From Sphingopyxis sp. H053 (GTDB lineage: Bacteria > Pseudomonadota > Alphaproteobacteria > Sphingomonadales > Sphingomonadaceae), in assembly GCF_001468225.1 (NCBI RefSeq), contig NZ_LNRU01000006.1, positions 124,001-188,000 on the forward strand: a DNA stretch of 64,000 nt, written 5' to 3'. The number at the start of each line of letters is the position of its first letter. The first letter of the stretch is position 1. The notes beneath the pieces are model-generated. The model had not been told where the DNA came from, did not search any database, and saw only the letters and a program-made list of their open reading frames with translations. The position numbers and the translations under genes were made by a program. This document shows positions 8,854 to 17,860 of the stretch, one piece after another.

Positions 8854-9588
8854 TTAAGCTTTTTCCATGACCTTGGGCAGCGCGTGGAAGGCGGTGCTGT
8901 CGAAGCCCTCGACCATCAGCGCCGCGACAAATTCGCCGACTGCGGCGGGGTCCTTGATGCTCTGCGGGTCTTCGCCCGGATAGGCGCGCGCGCGCATCTG
9001 CGTCCGCGTGCCCCCGGGATCGAGGATCGCGGTGCGTACGGTCGAGATATTGCGCATTTCGGCGCCATAGCTGGTAACAAGCGTCTCGAACGCCGCCTTC
9101 GACGCCGCATAGGCGCCCCAATAGGCGCGGGGTTCGCGCGCGACGCTGCTCGACAATGCGATCAGCCGGCCGTTCGCGGCGCGGCGCAGCAGCGGGTCGA
9201 AATTGGCGATCAGCGCCTGCTGCGCGATCAGGTTCAGCGTCAGCAGCTTGTTGAATTCCTTGCCGTCGATGGCGGCAACGGGGGTCAGCGTGCCGAGCAT
9301 CGCGGCGTTGAGCACGAGCATGTCGAGTTGCTGCCAGCGTTCGGCGATTGCACTCGCGAGGCGCGCGATGCTGTCGCCGTCGGTGAGGTCGAGCGGCGCG
9401 ATCGTCGCGCTGCCGCCGGCTTCGTGGATGCGGTCTTCGAGTTCTTCGAGCCCGCCTGCGGTGCGTGCGGTGATCACGACATGCGCGCCGCGTGCGGCGA
9501 GCGATTCGGCGATCGCTTCGCCGATGCCACGGCTTGCCCCGGTGACGAGCGCAACCTGGCCCGCCAGTTCTTTAGACGTCGTATTCAT
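8854..9588 (-). CDS. SDR family NAD(P)-dependent oxidoreductase
   Basis: This 244-residue classical short-chain dehydrogenase has the cofactor motif VTGASRGIGEAIA near the N-terminus and LNAAMLG as the NNAG-like element. The catalytic serine and YxxxK lie in SSSVAREPRAYWGAYAASK. It would reduce or oxidise a carbonyl or alcohol with NAD(P)(H); the substrate is unknown. The ATG at 9588 is used because a longer in-frame start at 9639 would add 17 residues that do not resemble an SDR and would overlap purF. It starts 4 nt after the purF stop, so it is probably in the purF transcript. Confidence 0.88.
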   Translation of the reverse strand: MNTTSKELAGQVALVTGASRGIGEAIAESLAARGAHVVITARTAGGLEELEDRIHEAGGSATIAPLDLTDGDSIARLASAIAERWQQLDMLVLNAAMLGTLTPVAAIDGKEFNKLLTLNLIAQQALIANFDPLLRRAANGRLIALSSSVAREPRAYWGAYAASKAAFETLVTSYGAEMRNISTVRTAILDPGGTRTQMRARAYPGEDPQSIKDPAAVGEFVAALMVEGFDSTAFHALPKVMEKA

Positions 9589-9592
9589 TCTG

Positions 9593-11050
9593 TCAGACAA
9601 CCCGTTCGGCAAGCAGCGAAAATTGATCTTCCAGCCCATGCTCGTCGAAATCGGTCAGCGTGGTCGGATAGTCGCCGGTAAAGCAGGCGTCGCAATATTT
9701 CGGCGCGTCGTCGCTGCGCTTCGCTTCGCCCAGTGCGCGATACAGGCCGTCGATCGAGATGAAGGACAGGCTGTCGGCGTTGATGAAATTCGCCATCTGG
9801 CCGACGCTCATCTGCGCTGCGAGCAATTTGGCGCGTTCGGGCGTGTCGACGCCATAGAAGCAGCTGTGCTGCGTCGGCGGACTCGCGATGCGCATATGCA
9901 CCTCGGTCGCGCCGGCATCGCGCATCATCTGCACGATTTTCAGGCTGGTCGTGCCGCGCACGATCGAATCGTCGATCAGCACGATGCGCTTGCCCGCGAT
10001 CAGCGCGCGGTTGGCGTTGTGCTTCAGCTTGACCCCGAGATGGCGGACCTTGTCGCCCGGCTGGATGAAGGTGCGCCCGACATAGTGCGAGCGGATGATC
10101 CCGAGTTCGAACGGAATGCCCGATTCCTGGGCATAACCGATCGCCGCGGGCGTACCCGAATCGGGAACCGGGATGACAAGGTCGGCATCGACCGGATTTT
10201 CGCGCGCCAGTTCGGCGCCGATTGCCTTGCGCACCGAATAGACGCTCGTCCCGTCGACGATCGAATCGGGGCGCGAGAAATAGACATATTCGAAAATGCA
10301 CGGCCGCGCCGCATGGTCGGCGAAGGGGCGGTGCGAGGTCAGCTGGCCGTCGCGGATGATGACGAGTTCGCCGGGCTCGACCGAGCGCACGAATTCGGCG
10401 CCGACAACGTCGAGCGCGACGGTTTCCGACGCGAGGATGTGCGCGTCGCCGAGCTTGCCGATCACGAGCGGGCGGATGCCGAGCGGATCGCGGCAGCCGA
10501 TCATGCCCTCGGCGGTCAGGCAGATCAGCGAATAGGCGCCTTCGACCTGCTTCAGCGCGTCGATGAAGCGGTCGAGCAGCGAGCGATAGGCCGATGTTGC
10601 GACGAGGTGGATGATCACCTCGGTATCGCTGGTCGATTGAAAGATCGAACCGCGGCGGACGAGCACCTTCTTGAGCGCCGCCGCGTTGGAAATATTGCCA
10701 TTATGCGCGACCGCGAAGCCGCCGGTCGACAGGTCGGCGAACAGCGGCTGAACGTTGCGCAGCGCGGTCTCGCCCGTCGTCGAGTAGCGGACATGGCCGA
10801 CCGCCGATCCGCCTTGCAGCTGGCGCATGATGTCGTCGCGGTCAAAATTGCCTGCGACATGGCCCATCGCGCGGTGGGTGTGGAACTCCTTGCCGTCGAA
10901 GGCAGTGATGCCCGCGGCTTCCTGTCCACGGTGCTGCAGGGCGTGAAGCCCCAGCGCGACTACCGCGGCAGCGCTATCGGCGCCGTGAATACCAAATACG
11001 CCGCACTCCTCGCGGAGCTTGTCGTCATCAAAAGGGTGGGTCGTCAGCAT
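9593..11050 (-). CDS. purF: Amidophosphoribosyltransferase (first step of purine synthesis)
   Basis: This 485-residue PurF converts PRPP and glutamine to 5-phosphoribosylamine. The class II glutamine amidotransferase nucleophile is C16 in REECGVFG, so the first 15 residues are a propeptide to be removed. The C-terminal half carries the PRPP-binding signature VLIDDSIVRGTTS. The ATG at 11050 gives the usual length; an extension to 11107 adds 19 unlikely residues. It diverges from hisI across 143 nt and is followed by an SDR gene 4 nt downstream. Confidence 0.95.
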   Translation of the reverse strand: MLTTHPFDDDKLREECGVFGIHGADSAAAVVALGLHALQHRGQEAAGITAFDGKEFHTHRAMGHVAGNFDRDDIMRQLQGGSAVGHVRYSTTGETALRNVQPLFADLSTGGFAVAHNGNISNAAALKKVLVRRGSIFQSTSDTEVIIHLVATSAYRSLLDRFIDALKQVEGAYSLICLTAEGMIGCRDPLGIRPLVIGKLGDAHILASETVALDVVGAEFVRSVEPGELVIIRDGQLTSHRPFADHAARPCIFEYVYFSRPDSIVDGTSVYSVRKAIGAELARENPVDADLVIPVPDSGTPAAIGYAQESGIPFELGIIRSHYVGRTFIQPGDKVRHLGVKLKHNANRALIAGKRIVLIDDSIVRGTTSLKIVQMMRDAGATEVHMRIASPPTQHSCFYGVDTPERAKLLAAQMSVGQMANFINADSLSFISIDGLYRALGEAKRSDDAPKYCDACFTGDYPTTLTDFDEHGLEDQFSLLAERVV

Positions 11051-11193
11051 GTCATTCCAGGGGCAGGGGGGCAGTGACTGCGGCGCATATAGGGACGGCA
11101 ATCGCAAATGTCGCCCCCCTAATCACGCATTTGTCACACTGGGCGCGAACAACGGCGTGACAGTGGCTTCAAACCTGCTCTAAAGCGCGGTTT

Positions 11194-11574
11194 ATGGATG
11201 ATCAGCGCGACACGACCGACCGATTTTCTCCGCGTTTCGACGCCGCCGGACTGGTGACGGCGATCGTCGTCGACGCCGACAGCCATATATTGCTCATGGT
11301 TGCGCATATGAACGCCGAGGCGATCGAGCAGACTCGCGCGACGGGGCAGGCGCATTTCTGGTCGCGGTCGCGCGCTGCGTTGTGGCGCAAGGGCGAGACG
11401 TCGGGCAACGGCCTGACGGTCTTGGAGATGCGCGTCGATTGCGACCAGGACGCGCTGCTGCTCCGCGTGAAGCCGGCGGGCCCCGCCTGCCACACGGGTC
11501 GCCGATCCTGCTTTTATCGCCGTGTCGAGGCCGATGGCGGCCTGACCTTCCTGGCGGACGATGCGCAAGGTTGA
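11194..11574 (+). CDS. hisI: Phosphoribosyl-AMP cyclohydrolase (histidine synthesis)
   Basis: This 126-residue stand-alone HisI opens the adenine ring of PR-AMP in the third step of histidine synthesis. Diagnostic segments are [28 protein letters not shown] and [11 protein letters not shown], ending in [11 protein letters not shown]. The cysteines and aspartates in these blocks form the zinc and magnesium sites of the family. No fused HisE (pyrophosphatase) domain is present, as is usual in alphaproteobacteria. The stop overlaps the next gene by 14 nt. Confidence 0.94.
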   Translation: MDDQRDTTDRFSPRFDAAGLVTAIVVDADSHILLMVAHMNAEAIEQTRATGQAHFWSRSRAALWRKGETSGNGLTVLEMRVDCDQDALLLRVKPAGPACHTGRRSCFYRRVEADGGLTFLADDAQG

Positions 11575-12112
11575 CGCTGCCGCGCTTGCGGTTCTGCTGC
11601 TCGCGGCGTGCGGGCGGCCTGCGCCGGACGAGCGCGCCACTGGGATCGACACTGGCAACCCGCTTGAAGTGACCGCGCGTCAGCGCGGCGTCGTGCACTC
11701 CGCTGCCGCGACGCCGGTCGGCGTGTTCGAGCGCGCGCACGATCTTGGCCGCGATGCGATGTGCGTCGTTCCCGATGGCGCCGGGAAATGGCGCTTCGCC
11801 GTCACCGCCGCCTTCGGTCCCAGCCTCTCGTGCGCCGCCAGCGGAACGATGGTTCGCGAGGGTCGCGGCTGGCGGATGCGCTTTGCCGGCGCCGATGGCT
11901 GCGAAGCATTTGTGCATGAGGAAGAGGATGAGCTTCGCTTGCCCGGAAAGCTGCCGCCGCAATGCCGCCGCCTGTGCCCCGGCCGCGCCTCGCTCGCGGG
12001 GCTCCGCCTGCCGCGCGCAAGCTGGTCGGCAAGCGACGCGGGGGACTTGCGGATTACCGATCGAGACGGCAATATGCAGCGTCCTTGCGAGGGCGGACCT
12101 GCCCCGAATTGA
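11561..12112 (+). CDS. Hypothetical lipoprotein
   Basis: This 183-residue protein starts with a short signal ending in the lipobox LLAAC (C17), so it is likely a membrane-anchored lipoprotein. The mature part has eight further cysteines spread along its length and an acidic EEEDE patch. I recognise no domain. It overlaps the hisI end by 14 nt and is probably co-transcribed with it, although no link to histidine synthesis is evident. Confidence 0.7.
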   Translation: MRKVDAAALAVLLLAACGRPAPDERATGIDTGNPLEVTARQRGVVHSAAATPVGVFERAHDLGRDAMCVVPDGAGKWRFAVTAAFGPSLSCAASGTMVREGRGWRMRFAGADGCEAFVHEEEDELRLPGKLPPQCRRLCPGRASLAGLRLPRASWSASDAGDLRITDRDGNMQRPCEGGPAPN

Positions 12113-12127
12113 CCCGCTCTGCCGGGC

Positions 12128-12156
12128 TTGACGTTCACGTCAACGGAAACTAGTTT
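12128..12156 (+). promoter_or_regulatory. Promoter with palindromic MerR-type operator
   Basis: A perfect palindrome TTGACGT-TC-ACGTCAA (12128-12143) contains the -35 box TTGACG. A -10-like TAGTTT (12151-12156) follows after a 17-nt spacer. It lies directly upstream of the MerR-family gene at 12164, as expected for autoregulation. The motif resembles, from memory, the sites of LiuR-type MerR regulators of acyl-CoA catabolism. Confidence 0.65.
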
Positions 12157-12163
12157 CACCGGC

Positions 12164-12586
12164 ATGACCGAACAATATGGCCACGCCCATATCGATACGC
12201 CCGACCATCTGGGGCGCGAACAATTCAGCATCACCGACTTGTCGACCGAGTTCGGGGTCACCGCCCGCGCGCTGCGTTTCTATGAGGATGAAGGGCTGAT
12301 CAGCCCGTCGCGCAAGGGATTGTCGCGCATCTATTCGAAACGCGACCGCGCCCGCCTCGCATGGATCCTGCGCGCCAAGCGCACGGGTTTCAGCCTTGCC
12401 GACATTCGCGAGATGATCGACCTCTACGACGTCGGCGATGGCCGTAAGCTGCAGCGGCAGGTGACGATCGAGAAATGCGAACAGCGCATCGGCTTGCTGC
12501 AACGCCAGCGCGACGATATTGACAGCGCTGTAGATGAGCTGTCACGTTTCATCGACATGGTGAAAAAAGTCGACGCCGGCCAATAA
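12164..12586 (+). CDS. MerR family transcriptional regulator
   Basis: This 140-residue regulator has the MerR winged-helix start FSITDLSTEFGVTARALRFYE followed by DEGLISPSRKG and a C-terminal coiled-coil dimerisation helix (about residues 80-135) with many Glu, Gln and Arg. It lacks the cysteine pairs of metal-sensing members, which favours a metabolic role like the LiuR group. The ATG at 12164 has no Shine-Dalgarno sequence and lies 7 nt after the -10 box, so the mRNA may be leaderless. The DmdC-like acyl-CoA dehydrogenase 63 nt downstream is a candidate target. Confidence 0.9.
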   Translation: MTEQYGHAHIDTPDHLGREQFSITDLSTEFGVTARALRFYEDEGLISPSRKGLSRIYSKRDRARLAWILRAKRTGFSLADIREMIDLYDVGDGRKLQRQVTIEKCEQRIGLLQRQRDDIDSAVDELSRFIDMVKKVDAGQ

Positions 12587-12649
12587 GCCGGCCTGAGCCT
12601 CTCCCCGGGCAAGTGTGACATTGTTAGCTGCTTTTCAGAAGGATAACCC

Positions 12650-14452
12650 ATGCCCGTCTATCGCGCTCCCGTGCAGGACACCCTCTTTCTTCTCAACGAC
12701 GTGCTCGGGATCGAGCGCTATTCGAACCTGCCCGGTTTCGCGAACGCGACCCCTGATATGATCGAGGCGGTGCTGACCGAGGCGGGCAAATTCTGCGAGG
12801 AAGTGCTGTTTCCGATCAACCAGTCGGGCGACCTCGAAGGCTGCACGCGCCACGACGACGGCTCGGTGACGACGCCCAAGGGCTTCAAGGAAGCGTATAA
12901 GGCCTATTCCGAAGCCGGCTGGGGTCTGCTGACCGCCCCCGAGGAATTCGGCGGGCAGGGGCTGCCGCACGTCATCGGATTTCCGGTCGAGGAATATCGC
13001 AACGCCGCCAATCAGGCGTTCGCCATGTATCCGGGGCTGACGCAGGGCGCGACCGCGGCGATCCTCGTCAAAGGATCGGACGAGCAGAAGGCGACCTATG
13101 TCCCCCGCATGATTTCGGGCGAATGGGGCGGGACGATGAACCTGACCGAACCGCACAGCGGCACCGACCTCGGCATGATCCGCACCCGCGCGGTCCCGAA
13201 CGGTGACGGCAGCTATGCCGTCACCGGCACCAAGATATTCATCTCGTCGGGCGAGCACGACCTCACCGACAACATCATCCACCTCGTTCTCGCAAAGACC
13301 CCCGACGCGCCCGACAGCGTCAAGGGCATCTCGCTGTTCATCGTGCCCAAATTCCTCGTCAATGAAGACGGCTCGCTCGGGACACGCAACACGCTGTCGT
13401 GCGGGTCGATCGAGCACAAAATGGGCATCCACGCCAACTCGACCTGCGTGATGAACTATGACGGCGCCAAGGGCTGGATGGTCGGCGAGGAGAATAAAGG
13501 CCTCGCCGCGATGTTCGTGATGATGAACGCCGCGCGCCTCGGCGTCGGCATCCAGGGCCTCGGCCAGGCCGACGTCGCTCACCAGAACGCGGTCCAATAT
13601 GCGAAAGACCGCCGCCAGGGCCGCGCGCTCACCGGTCCGCAGGACCCGCAGGAAAAGGCCGATCCGCTGTTCGTCCACCCCGACGTCCGCCGCATGCTGA
13701 TGGACGGCAAGGCGACGGTCGAGGGGCTGCGCGCGCTGTGCACCTGGGGCGCGCTGCAGGTCGATCTCGCGCATGTCGCCGAGAGCGAGGAAGAGCGCCA
13801 GCGCGCTGACGATCTTGTCAGCCTGCTCACCCCGGTGATCAAGGGCTTTGGCACCGATAAGGGCTATGAAGTCGCGACCAACGCGCAGCAGGTTTTCGGC
13901 GGCCACGGCTATATCGAAGAACAGGGCATGAGCCAGTATGTCCGCGATGCCCGCATCACGATGATCTATGAAGGCGCGAACGGCGTGCAGGCGATGGACC
14001 TTGTCGGCCGCAAGCTCGCGCAGAATGGCGGGCGCGCGATCCAGGCATTTTTCGCGATCGTCGACGAGGAATGCGCGCGCGCCAAGGGCGATGACGCGCT
14101 CGCCGATTTCGCGGCGCGTCTCGAAAAAGCCAATGGCGAGCTCAAGGCCGCGACGATGTGGTTCATGCAGAATGGCATGGCGAACCCGAACAATGTCGGC
14201 GCCGGCGCGCATCACTATATGCATATCCTGGGGATCGTCGCGCTCGGCTCGATGTGGCTGATGATGGCCGAAGCGGCGGGCAAGGCGCTCGCCGAAGGCC
14301 GCGGCAACAAGGGTTTCCTAGAAGCCAAGCTGGTCACCGCACGCTATTTCGCCGAACGCTTCCTGCCCGACGCGGGCTCGCTCCGCCGCAAGATCGAGGC
14401 GGGCAGCGACGCGATGATGGCATTGACGCCCGAACAGTTCGTCTCAGCCTGA
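12650..14452 (+). CDS. Acyl-CoA dehydrogenase with extra C-terminal domain (DmdC-like)
   Basis: This 600-residue FAD enzyme belongs to the long acyl-CoA dehydrogenases that carry an extra C-terminal domain, typified by 3-methylmercaptopropionyl-CoA dehydrogenase (DmdC). Visible blocks are [25 protein letters not shown] and [20 protein letters not shown], with [10 protein letters not shown] placing the catalytic glutamate. It introduces a trans-2 double bond into an acyl-CoA thioester and passes electrons to ETF. Whether the substrate is a sulfur-containing, aromatic or ordinary acyl-CoA cannot be decided. SD-like AGAAGGA precedes the ATG. Confidence 0.9.
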   Translation: MPVYRAPVQDTLFLLNDVLGIERYSNLPGFANATPDMIEAVLTEAGKFCEEVLFPINQSGDLEGCTRHDDGSVTTPKGFKEAYKAYSEAGWGLLTAPEEFGGQGLPHVIGFPVEEYRNAANQAFAMYPGLTQGATAAILVKGSDEQKATYVPRMISGEWGGTMNLTEPHSGTDLGMIRTRAVPNGDGSYAVTGTKIFISSGEHDLTDNIIHLVLAKTPDAPDSVKGISLFIVPKFLVNEDGSLGTRNTLSCGSIEHKMGIHANSTCVMNYDGAKGWMVGEENKGLAAMFVMMNAARLGVGIQGLGQADVAHQNAVQYAKDRRQGRALTGPQDPQEKADPLFVHPDVRRMLMDGKATVEGLRALCTWGALQVDLAHVAESEEERQRADDLVSLLTPVIKGFGTDKGYEVATNAQQVFGGHGYIEEQGMSQYVRDARITMIYEGANGVQAMDLVGRKLAQNGGRAIQAFFAIVDEECARAKGDDALADFAARLEKANGELKAATMWFMQNGMANPNNVGAGAHHYMHILGIVALGSMWLMMAEAAGKALAEGRGNKGFLEAKLVTARYFAERFLPDAGSLRRKIEAGSDAMMALTPEQFVSA

Positions 14453-14497
14453 CGTTAGCCCTTGCAACTATCGCCGCCATCATGCGTGGTGGCGGCG

Positions 14498-15994
14498 ATG
14501 GGGACAGAGCTATCACCAATCGTCGTCGAAGGCCGCAATTGCTGGCGCATCGAACGCGCCGAAAAGGCGCGGATGATCGTCGATGCGGCGGATTATTATG
14601 CGCTGCTCGAACGGCTGATGGCCGAGGCGAAAGAGCGCATCCTGCTCATCGGCTGGGATTTCGATCCGCGCATCGCGCTGAAGCCCGACAAGCAGGGCAA
14701 GGGTGAACCGCTCGGCGATTATCTGCTGCGGCTCGCCAAGGAAAAACCTGACCGCGACATCGACATATTGCGTTGGAATTTCGGCGGGCTGAAGCAATTT
14801 GCGATGCCGCGCATCCTGTCGATGATCGCACGCTGGAAACTGACGCGCGCGATCAGCTTTCGCCTCGACAGCGCGCATCCCGTCGGGTGCAGCCATCATC
14901 AGAAGGTCGCGGTGTTCGACGATCATCTCGCGGTCTGCGGCGGGATCGACGTGGGCGCGCGCCGCTGGGATACGCGCGATCACAAGGACGGCGACGCGCA
15001 CCGCACCGCGCCCGACGGTAAAGCCTATATGCCCTGGCACGATTCGACGATGATCCTCGCCGGTCCCGTCGGCAACGCGCTCGCCGAGCTCGGCAACGAG
15101 CGCTGGCAGCGTGCGACCAAAAAGCCGCTGCGCGACGTCAAGGGTGATGGCGAGAATTGGCCCGATGATCTCGAACCCGATTTCGAGGGCGTCGATGTCG
15201 CGATCTCGCGCACGCGCGCCGAATATGAGGGCTATGAGGAAATCCACGAGATCGAGCAGCTCTATCTCGACATGATCGCGGCTGCGACACGCTTCATCTA
15301 TTTCGAAAATCAATATTTCACCTCCGGCAAGATCGCCGCCGCCCTCTCGGCGCGGCTGAACGAGGATGAGCCGCCCGAATTCGTGATGGTGATGCCGCAG
15401 ACCGCCGACGGCTGGCTCGAGCAGATGGCGATGGACGCCGCGCGCGTGCAACTGGTGCGCGAGATTGCGAAGGCGAAGCATGGCGACCGCCTGAAAGTCT
15501 ATTATCCGCGCACGAGGCGCGGCGAGCCGATCTATGTCCACGCGAAGACTGCGATCGTCGACGACCGCATGATTCGCGTCGGTTCGGCGAATATGAACAA
15601 CCGGTCGATGGGGCTCGACAGCGAGTGCGACGTGACGATCGACGCCGCGCTGCCAGCAAATAAAGACATTGAACCCGCGATCGCACGGCTGCGCACGTCG
15701 CTGATCGCCGAGCATCTCGATGTGAAGGAAGAAGAGGTCGCGGCGACGTTCAAGCGCACCGGCTCGCTGATCGACACGATCGAGGCGCTGCGCGGCAAGG
15801 GGCGTTCGCTCGAACTGCTCGACCTTGTCGCGCCAGGGCCGTTCGACGAATTCATTGCCGAGAACGAGGTGCTCGATCCGACTAGTCCCGATGCGATGTT
15901 CGAAGGCTTCACCGAACGCGGCCTCAAGAAGAGCTGGCACCGTGGCCGCAACTGGATGAAGCACCACCGGCCCTTCGGGCGCAAATCGAACTAA
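14498..15994 (+). CDS. Phospholipase D-like protein with two HKD motifs
   Basis: This 498-residue protein has two HKD motifs, H134-x-K136-x4-D141 and H348-x-K350-x4-D355, the latter followed by VGSANMNNRSMGLDSE. Together they form one PLD active site. No transmembrane or signal segment is visible at the N-terminus, unlike bacterial cardiolipin synthases, so it is closer to soluble phospholipase D / phosphatidyltransferase proteins acting on phospholipid headgroups. The start at 14498 is chosen because the 12 residues of the longer frame lie within the upstream intergenic sequence. It is convergent with the CoA ester lyase. Confidence 0.87.
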   Translation: MGTELSPIVVEGRNCWRIERAEKARMIVDAADYYALLERLMAEAKERILLIGWDFDPRIALKPDKQGKGEPLGDYLLRLAKEKPDRDIDILRWNFGGLKQFAMPRILSMIARWKLTRAISFRLDSAHPVGCSHHQKVAVFDDHLAVCGGIDVGARRWDTRDHKDGDAHRTAPDGKAYMPWHDSTMILAGPVGNALAELGNERWQRATKKPLRDVKGDGENWPDDLEPDFEGVDVAISRTRAEYEGYEEIHEIEQLYLDMIAAATRFIYFENQYFTSGKIAAALSARLNEDEPPEFVMVMPQTADGWLEQMAMDAARVQLVREIAKAKHGDRLKVYYPRTRRGEPIYVHAKTAIVDDRMIRVGSANMNNRSMGLDSECDVTIDAALPANKDIEPAIARLRTSLIAEHLDVKEEEVAATFKRTGSLIDTIEALRGKGRSLELLDLVAPGPFDEFIAENEVLDPTSPDAMFEGFTERGLKKSWHRGRNWMKHHRPFGRKSN

Positions 15995-15999
15995 AATTC

Positions 16000-16079
16000 C
16001 GCTCGCATCGAGCGAAGTCGAGATGCCCCTCGGCGTGGCGCTATCTCGATGGGTGTCTCGACTTCGCTCGACACGAACG
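16000..16079. repeat. Dispersed inverted repeat, family B, copy 1
   Basis: Imperfect 29-bp arms (16000-16028 and 16051-16079, 5 mismatches) share the core TCGAGCGAAGTCGAGA. Each arm has its own inner pair: GCATC...GATGC in the left, GTGTC...GACAC in the right (read on the minus strand). A second copy is at 31594-31673. The element lies between the convergent PLD and CoA ester lyase genes and may act as a two-way terminator. Confidence 0.8.
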
Positions 16080-16095
16080 GGAATAGCGGGTTGCC

Positions 16096-16947
16096 CTAAT
16101 CCGCCAGCGAAAGAATATGCTTCGCCTGCTTGAGGTGCGGCGCGTCGACCATCTTGCCGTCGACCTGCAACACGCCGACCCCGGGATTGGCGGCGAAGGC
16201 ATCGACGATCGCCTGCGCGCGCGCGGCTTCTTCCGCCGACGGCGTGAAGGCGGCGTTAATCGCCTCGACCTGCGAGGGATGGATTGCCATCATCCCTGTA
16301 AAGCCGTCGCGTCGTGCGCGCGCCGCATAGGCAGAAAGTCCCGCCTCGTCCTTGATCGCCGGGAACACTGTGTCGATCGCCGCGGCGCCCGCGGCATGGG
16401 CGGCGAACAGCGTCAGCGCGCGCGCGACCTCATAGGGCGAGGTGTAGCTGCCATCGGCCTCGCGGCTCGTCGTCGCGCCAATCGCGGCGGGCAGATCCTC
16501 GGCGCCCCAGGTCAGCCCGAGCAGCCGGTCCTTCGCCTCGCGATAGCTGCCGAGCGTGAAGATCGCCGCAGCGGTTTCGGTCGCGATCGGCAGGATCGGC
16601 GGTAGCGTGGCATCGCGCGCGGCTTCGCTGCGCAGGATCGTGTCGAGCTGTGCGATGCTCGGCGCGCCTTCGGCCTTGGGCAGCATGATCGCGTCGGGCC
16701 GCGCCGCGGCGATCGCGGCAACGTCGGCGGCGGTCAGATGCCCGTCGAGCGGGTTGACGCGCACCAGCGTCACGACTTCGCGCGTTCCCGCCAGATAGTC
16801 GGCGATCGCGTGGCGCGCGGCTTCCTTGTTCGCGAGCGACACCGAATCCTCCAGGTCGAGGATGATCGCATCGGCGCCCGACGCGGCGGCTTTGGCGAAA
16901 CGCTCGGGGCGGTCGCCGGGGACGAAGAGGAGGGAACGAAGTCGCAT
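16096..16947 (-). CDS. CoA ester lyase, HpcH/HpaI-CitE family
   Basis: This 283-residue lyase starts RSLLFVPGDRPERF and contains AIILDLEDSV and WGAEDLPAAIG, which are hallmarks of citrate lyase beta-like (CitE, malyl/citramalyl-CoA lyase) proteins. These TIM barrels cleave a beta-hydroxyacyl-CoA to acetyl-CoA plus an oxoacid. The ATG at 16947 overlaps the stop of the MaoC gene (TAATG), indicating coupling. It is the last gene of the methylcrotonyl-CoA carboxylase operon. It might cleave HMG-CoA or a related intermediate there; that is inference. Confidence 0.88.
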   Translation of the reverse strand: MRLRSLLFVPGDRPERFAKAAASGADAIILDLEDSVSLANKEAARHAIADYLAGTREVVTLVRVNPLDGHLTAADVAAIAAARPDAIMLPKAEGAPSIAQLDTILRSEAARDATLPPILPIATETAAAIFTLGSYREAKDRLLGLTWGAEDLPAAIGATTSREADGSYTSPYEVARALTLFAAHAAGAAAIDTVFPAIKDEAGLSAYAARARRDGFTGMMAIHPSQVEAINAAFTPSAEEAARAQAIVDAFAANPGVGVLQVDGKMVDAPHLKQAKHILSLAD

Positions 16948-17399
16948 TAGCTGGCCTTCCGCTGGACAAGGGCAGAACGCTCGCACTGGCAGACAAGTTC
17001 ATCGCGCTGATTGATCGCACGGTGGAGGAAGGTCACGATCCCCGCATTCGGCCGCGATTTCGATTCCTTGAGGCCGATGATTTCGCTTGTCGCGCGCAGC
17101 GTGTCGCCGATGAACACCGGCTTCGGCATCACCAGCTTATCGTACCCCAAGTTCGCGACGAGCGTGCCGAGCGTCGTGTCGCCGACCGACAGCCCGACCA
17201 TCAGGCTGAAAGTGAAGGTGCCGTTGACGAGGATCTGCCCGAACTCCGACGCCTTCGCCGCCTCGATGTCGAGGTGCAAAGGCTGCGGATTGTGCGTCAT
17301 CACGGTGAACAGCAGATTGTCGGTCTCGGTCACCGTGCGGCGGATGTCGTGGGTCAGCGTATCGCCGATGGCCCATTCGTCGAAAAAGCGTCCTGCCAT
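16947..17399 (-). CDS. MaoC family (hot-dog) dehydratase
   Basis: This 150-residue single hot-dog-fold protein has the MaoC hydratase pattern [18 protein letters not shown], with D and H in the catalytic positions, followed by [19 protein letters not shown]. Such enzymes hydrate trans-2-enoyl-CoA or mesaconyl-CoA-like substrates. It starts 2 nt from the GNAT stop and overlaps the CoA ester lyase start by one base. The position between McC subunits and the lyase suggests that it hydrates an unsaturated CoA ester such as 3-methylglutaconyl-CoA; this is not established. Confidence 0.87.
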   Translation of the reverse strand: MAGRFFDEWAIGDTLTHDIRRTVTETDNLLFTVMTHNPQPLHLDIEAAKASEFGQILVNGTFTFSLMVGLSVGDTTLGTLVANLGYDKLVMPKPVFIGDTLRATSEIIGLKESKSRPNAGIVTFLHRAINQRDELVCQCERSALVQRKAS

Positions 17400-17401
17400 G
17401 T

Positions 17402-17860
17402 TCAGTCCCTTAGATGGAGTTTCATGCCGACATGACTTTGGACAAAGCCGAGTCGGGCGTAAAAGCGATGCGCGTCGGTGCGGGTCGCCGACGATGTGAG
17501 CTGGACGAGCTTGCAATCGCGCGCGCGGCATTGCTCGACCGCCCACAGGATCATGTGCTCGCCGAGCTTCTGCCCGCGCAGGTCGGCCACGATGCGGACC
17601 GCTTCGATCAGCCCGCGCCAGCTGCCGATGAAGGACAACCCGGGAAGGAAGCTCAATTGCATCGTCCCGACCACGCGTCCGTCCAGTTCGGCGGCGATCA
17701 GGCGCTGGTTCGGATCGGCGTCGATCGCCGCGAAAGCCGAAAGGTAGCGCGGGTCCGACGGATCGGCTTCGCGCCCCGGCGGGATCGTCTCTTCGGCGAG
17801 CATCGCGAGGATGGCGGGAAGGTCCGCCACCGCCGCGTCGCGAAGGACGAGGTTGCTCAC
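17402..17860 (-). CDS. GNAT family N-acetyltransferase
   Basis: This 152-residue GNAT protein has the acetyl-CoA-binding region around [15 protein letters not shown], then [24 protein letters not shown], the usual beta5-alpha4 end of the fold. The GTG at 17860 overlaps the mccA stop as GTGA. The substrate is unknown. Its place inside the carboxylase operon is unusual for an acetyltransferase; it might acetylate an amino compound or a protein linked to the pathway, but nothing in the sequence shows which. Confidence 0.85.
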   Translation of the reverse strand: MSNLVLRDAAVADLPAILAMLAEETIPPGREADPSDPRYLSAFAAIDADPNQRLIAAELDGRVVGTMQLSFLPGLSFIGSWRGLIEAVRIVADLRGQKLGEHMILWAVEQCRARDCKLVQLTSSATRTDAHRFYARLGFVQSHVGMKLHLRD

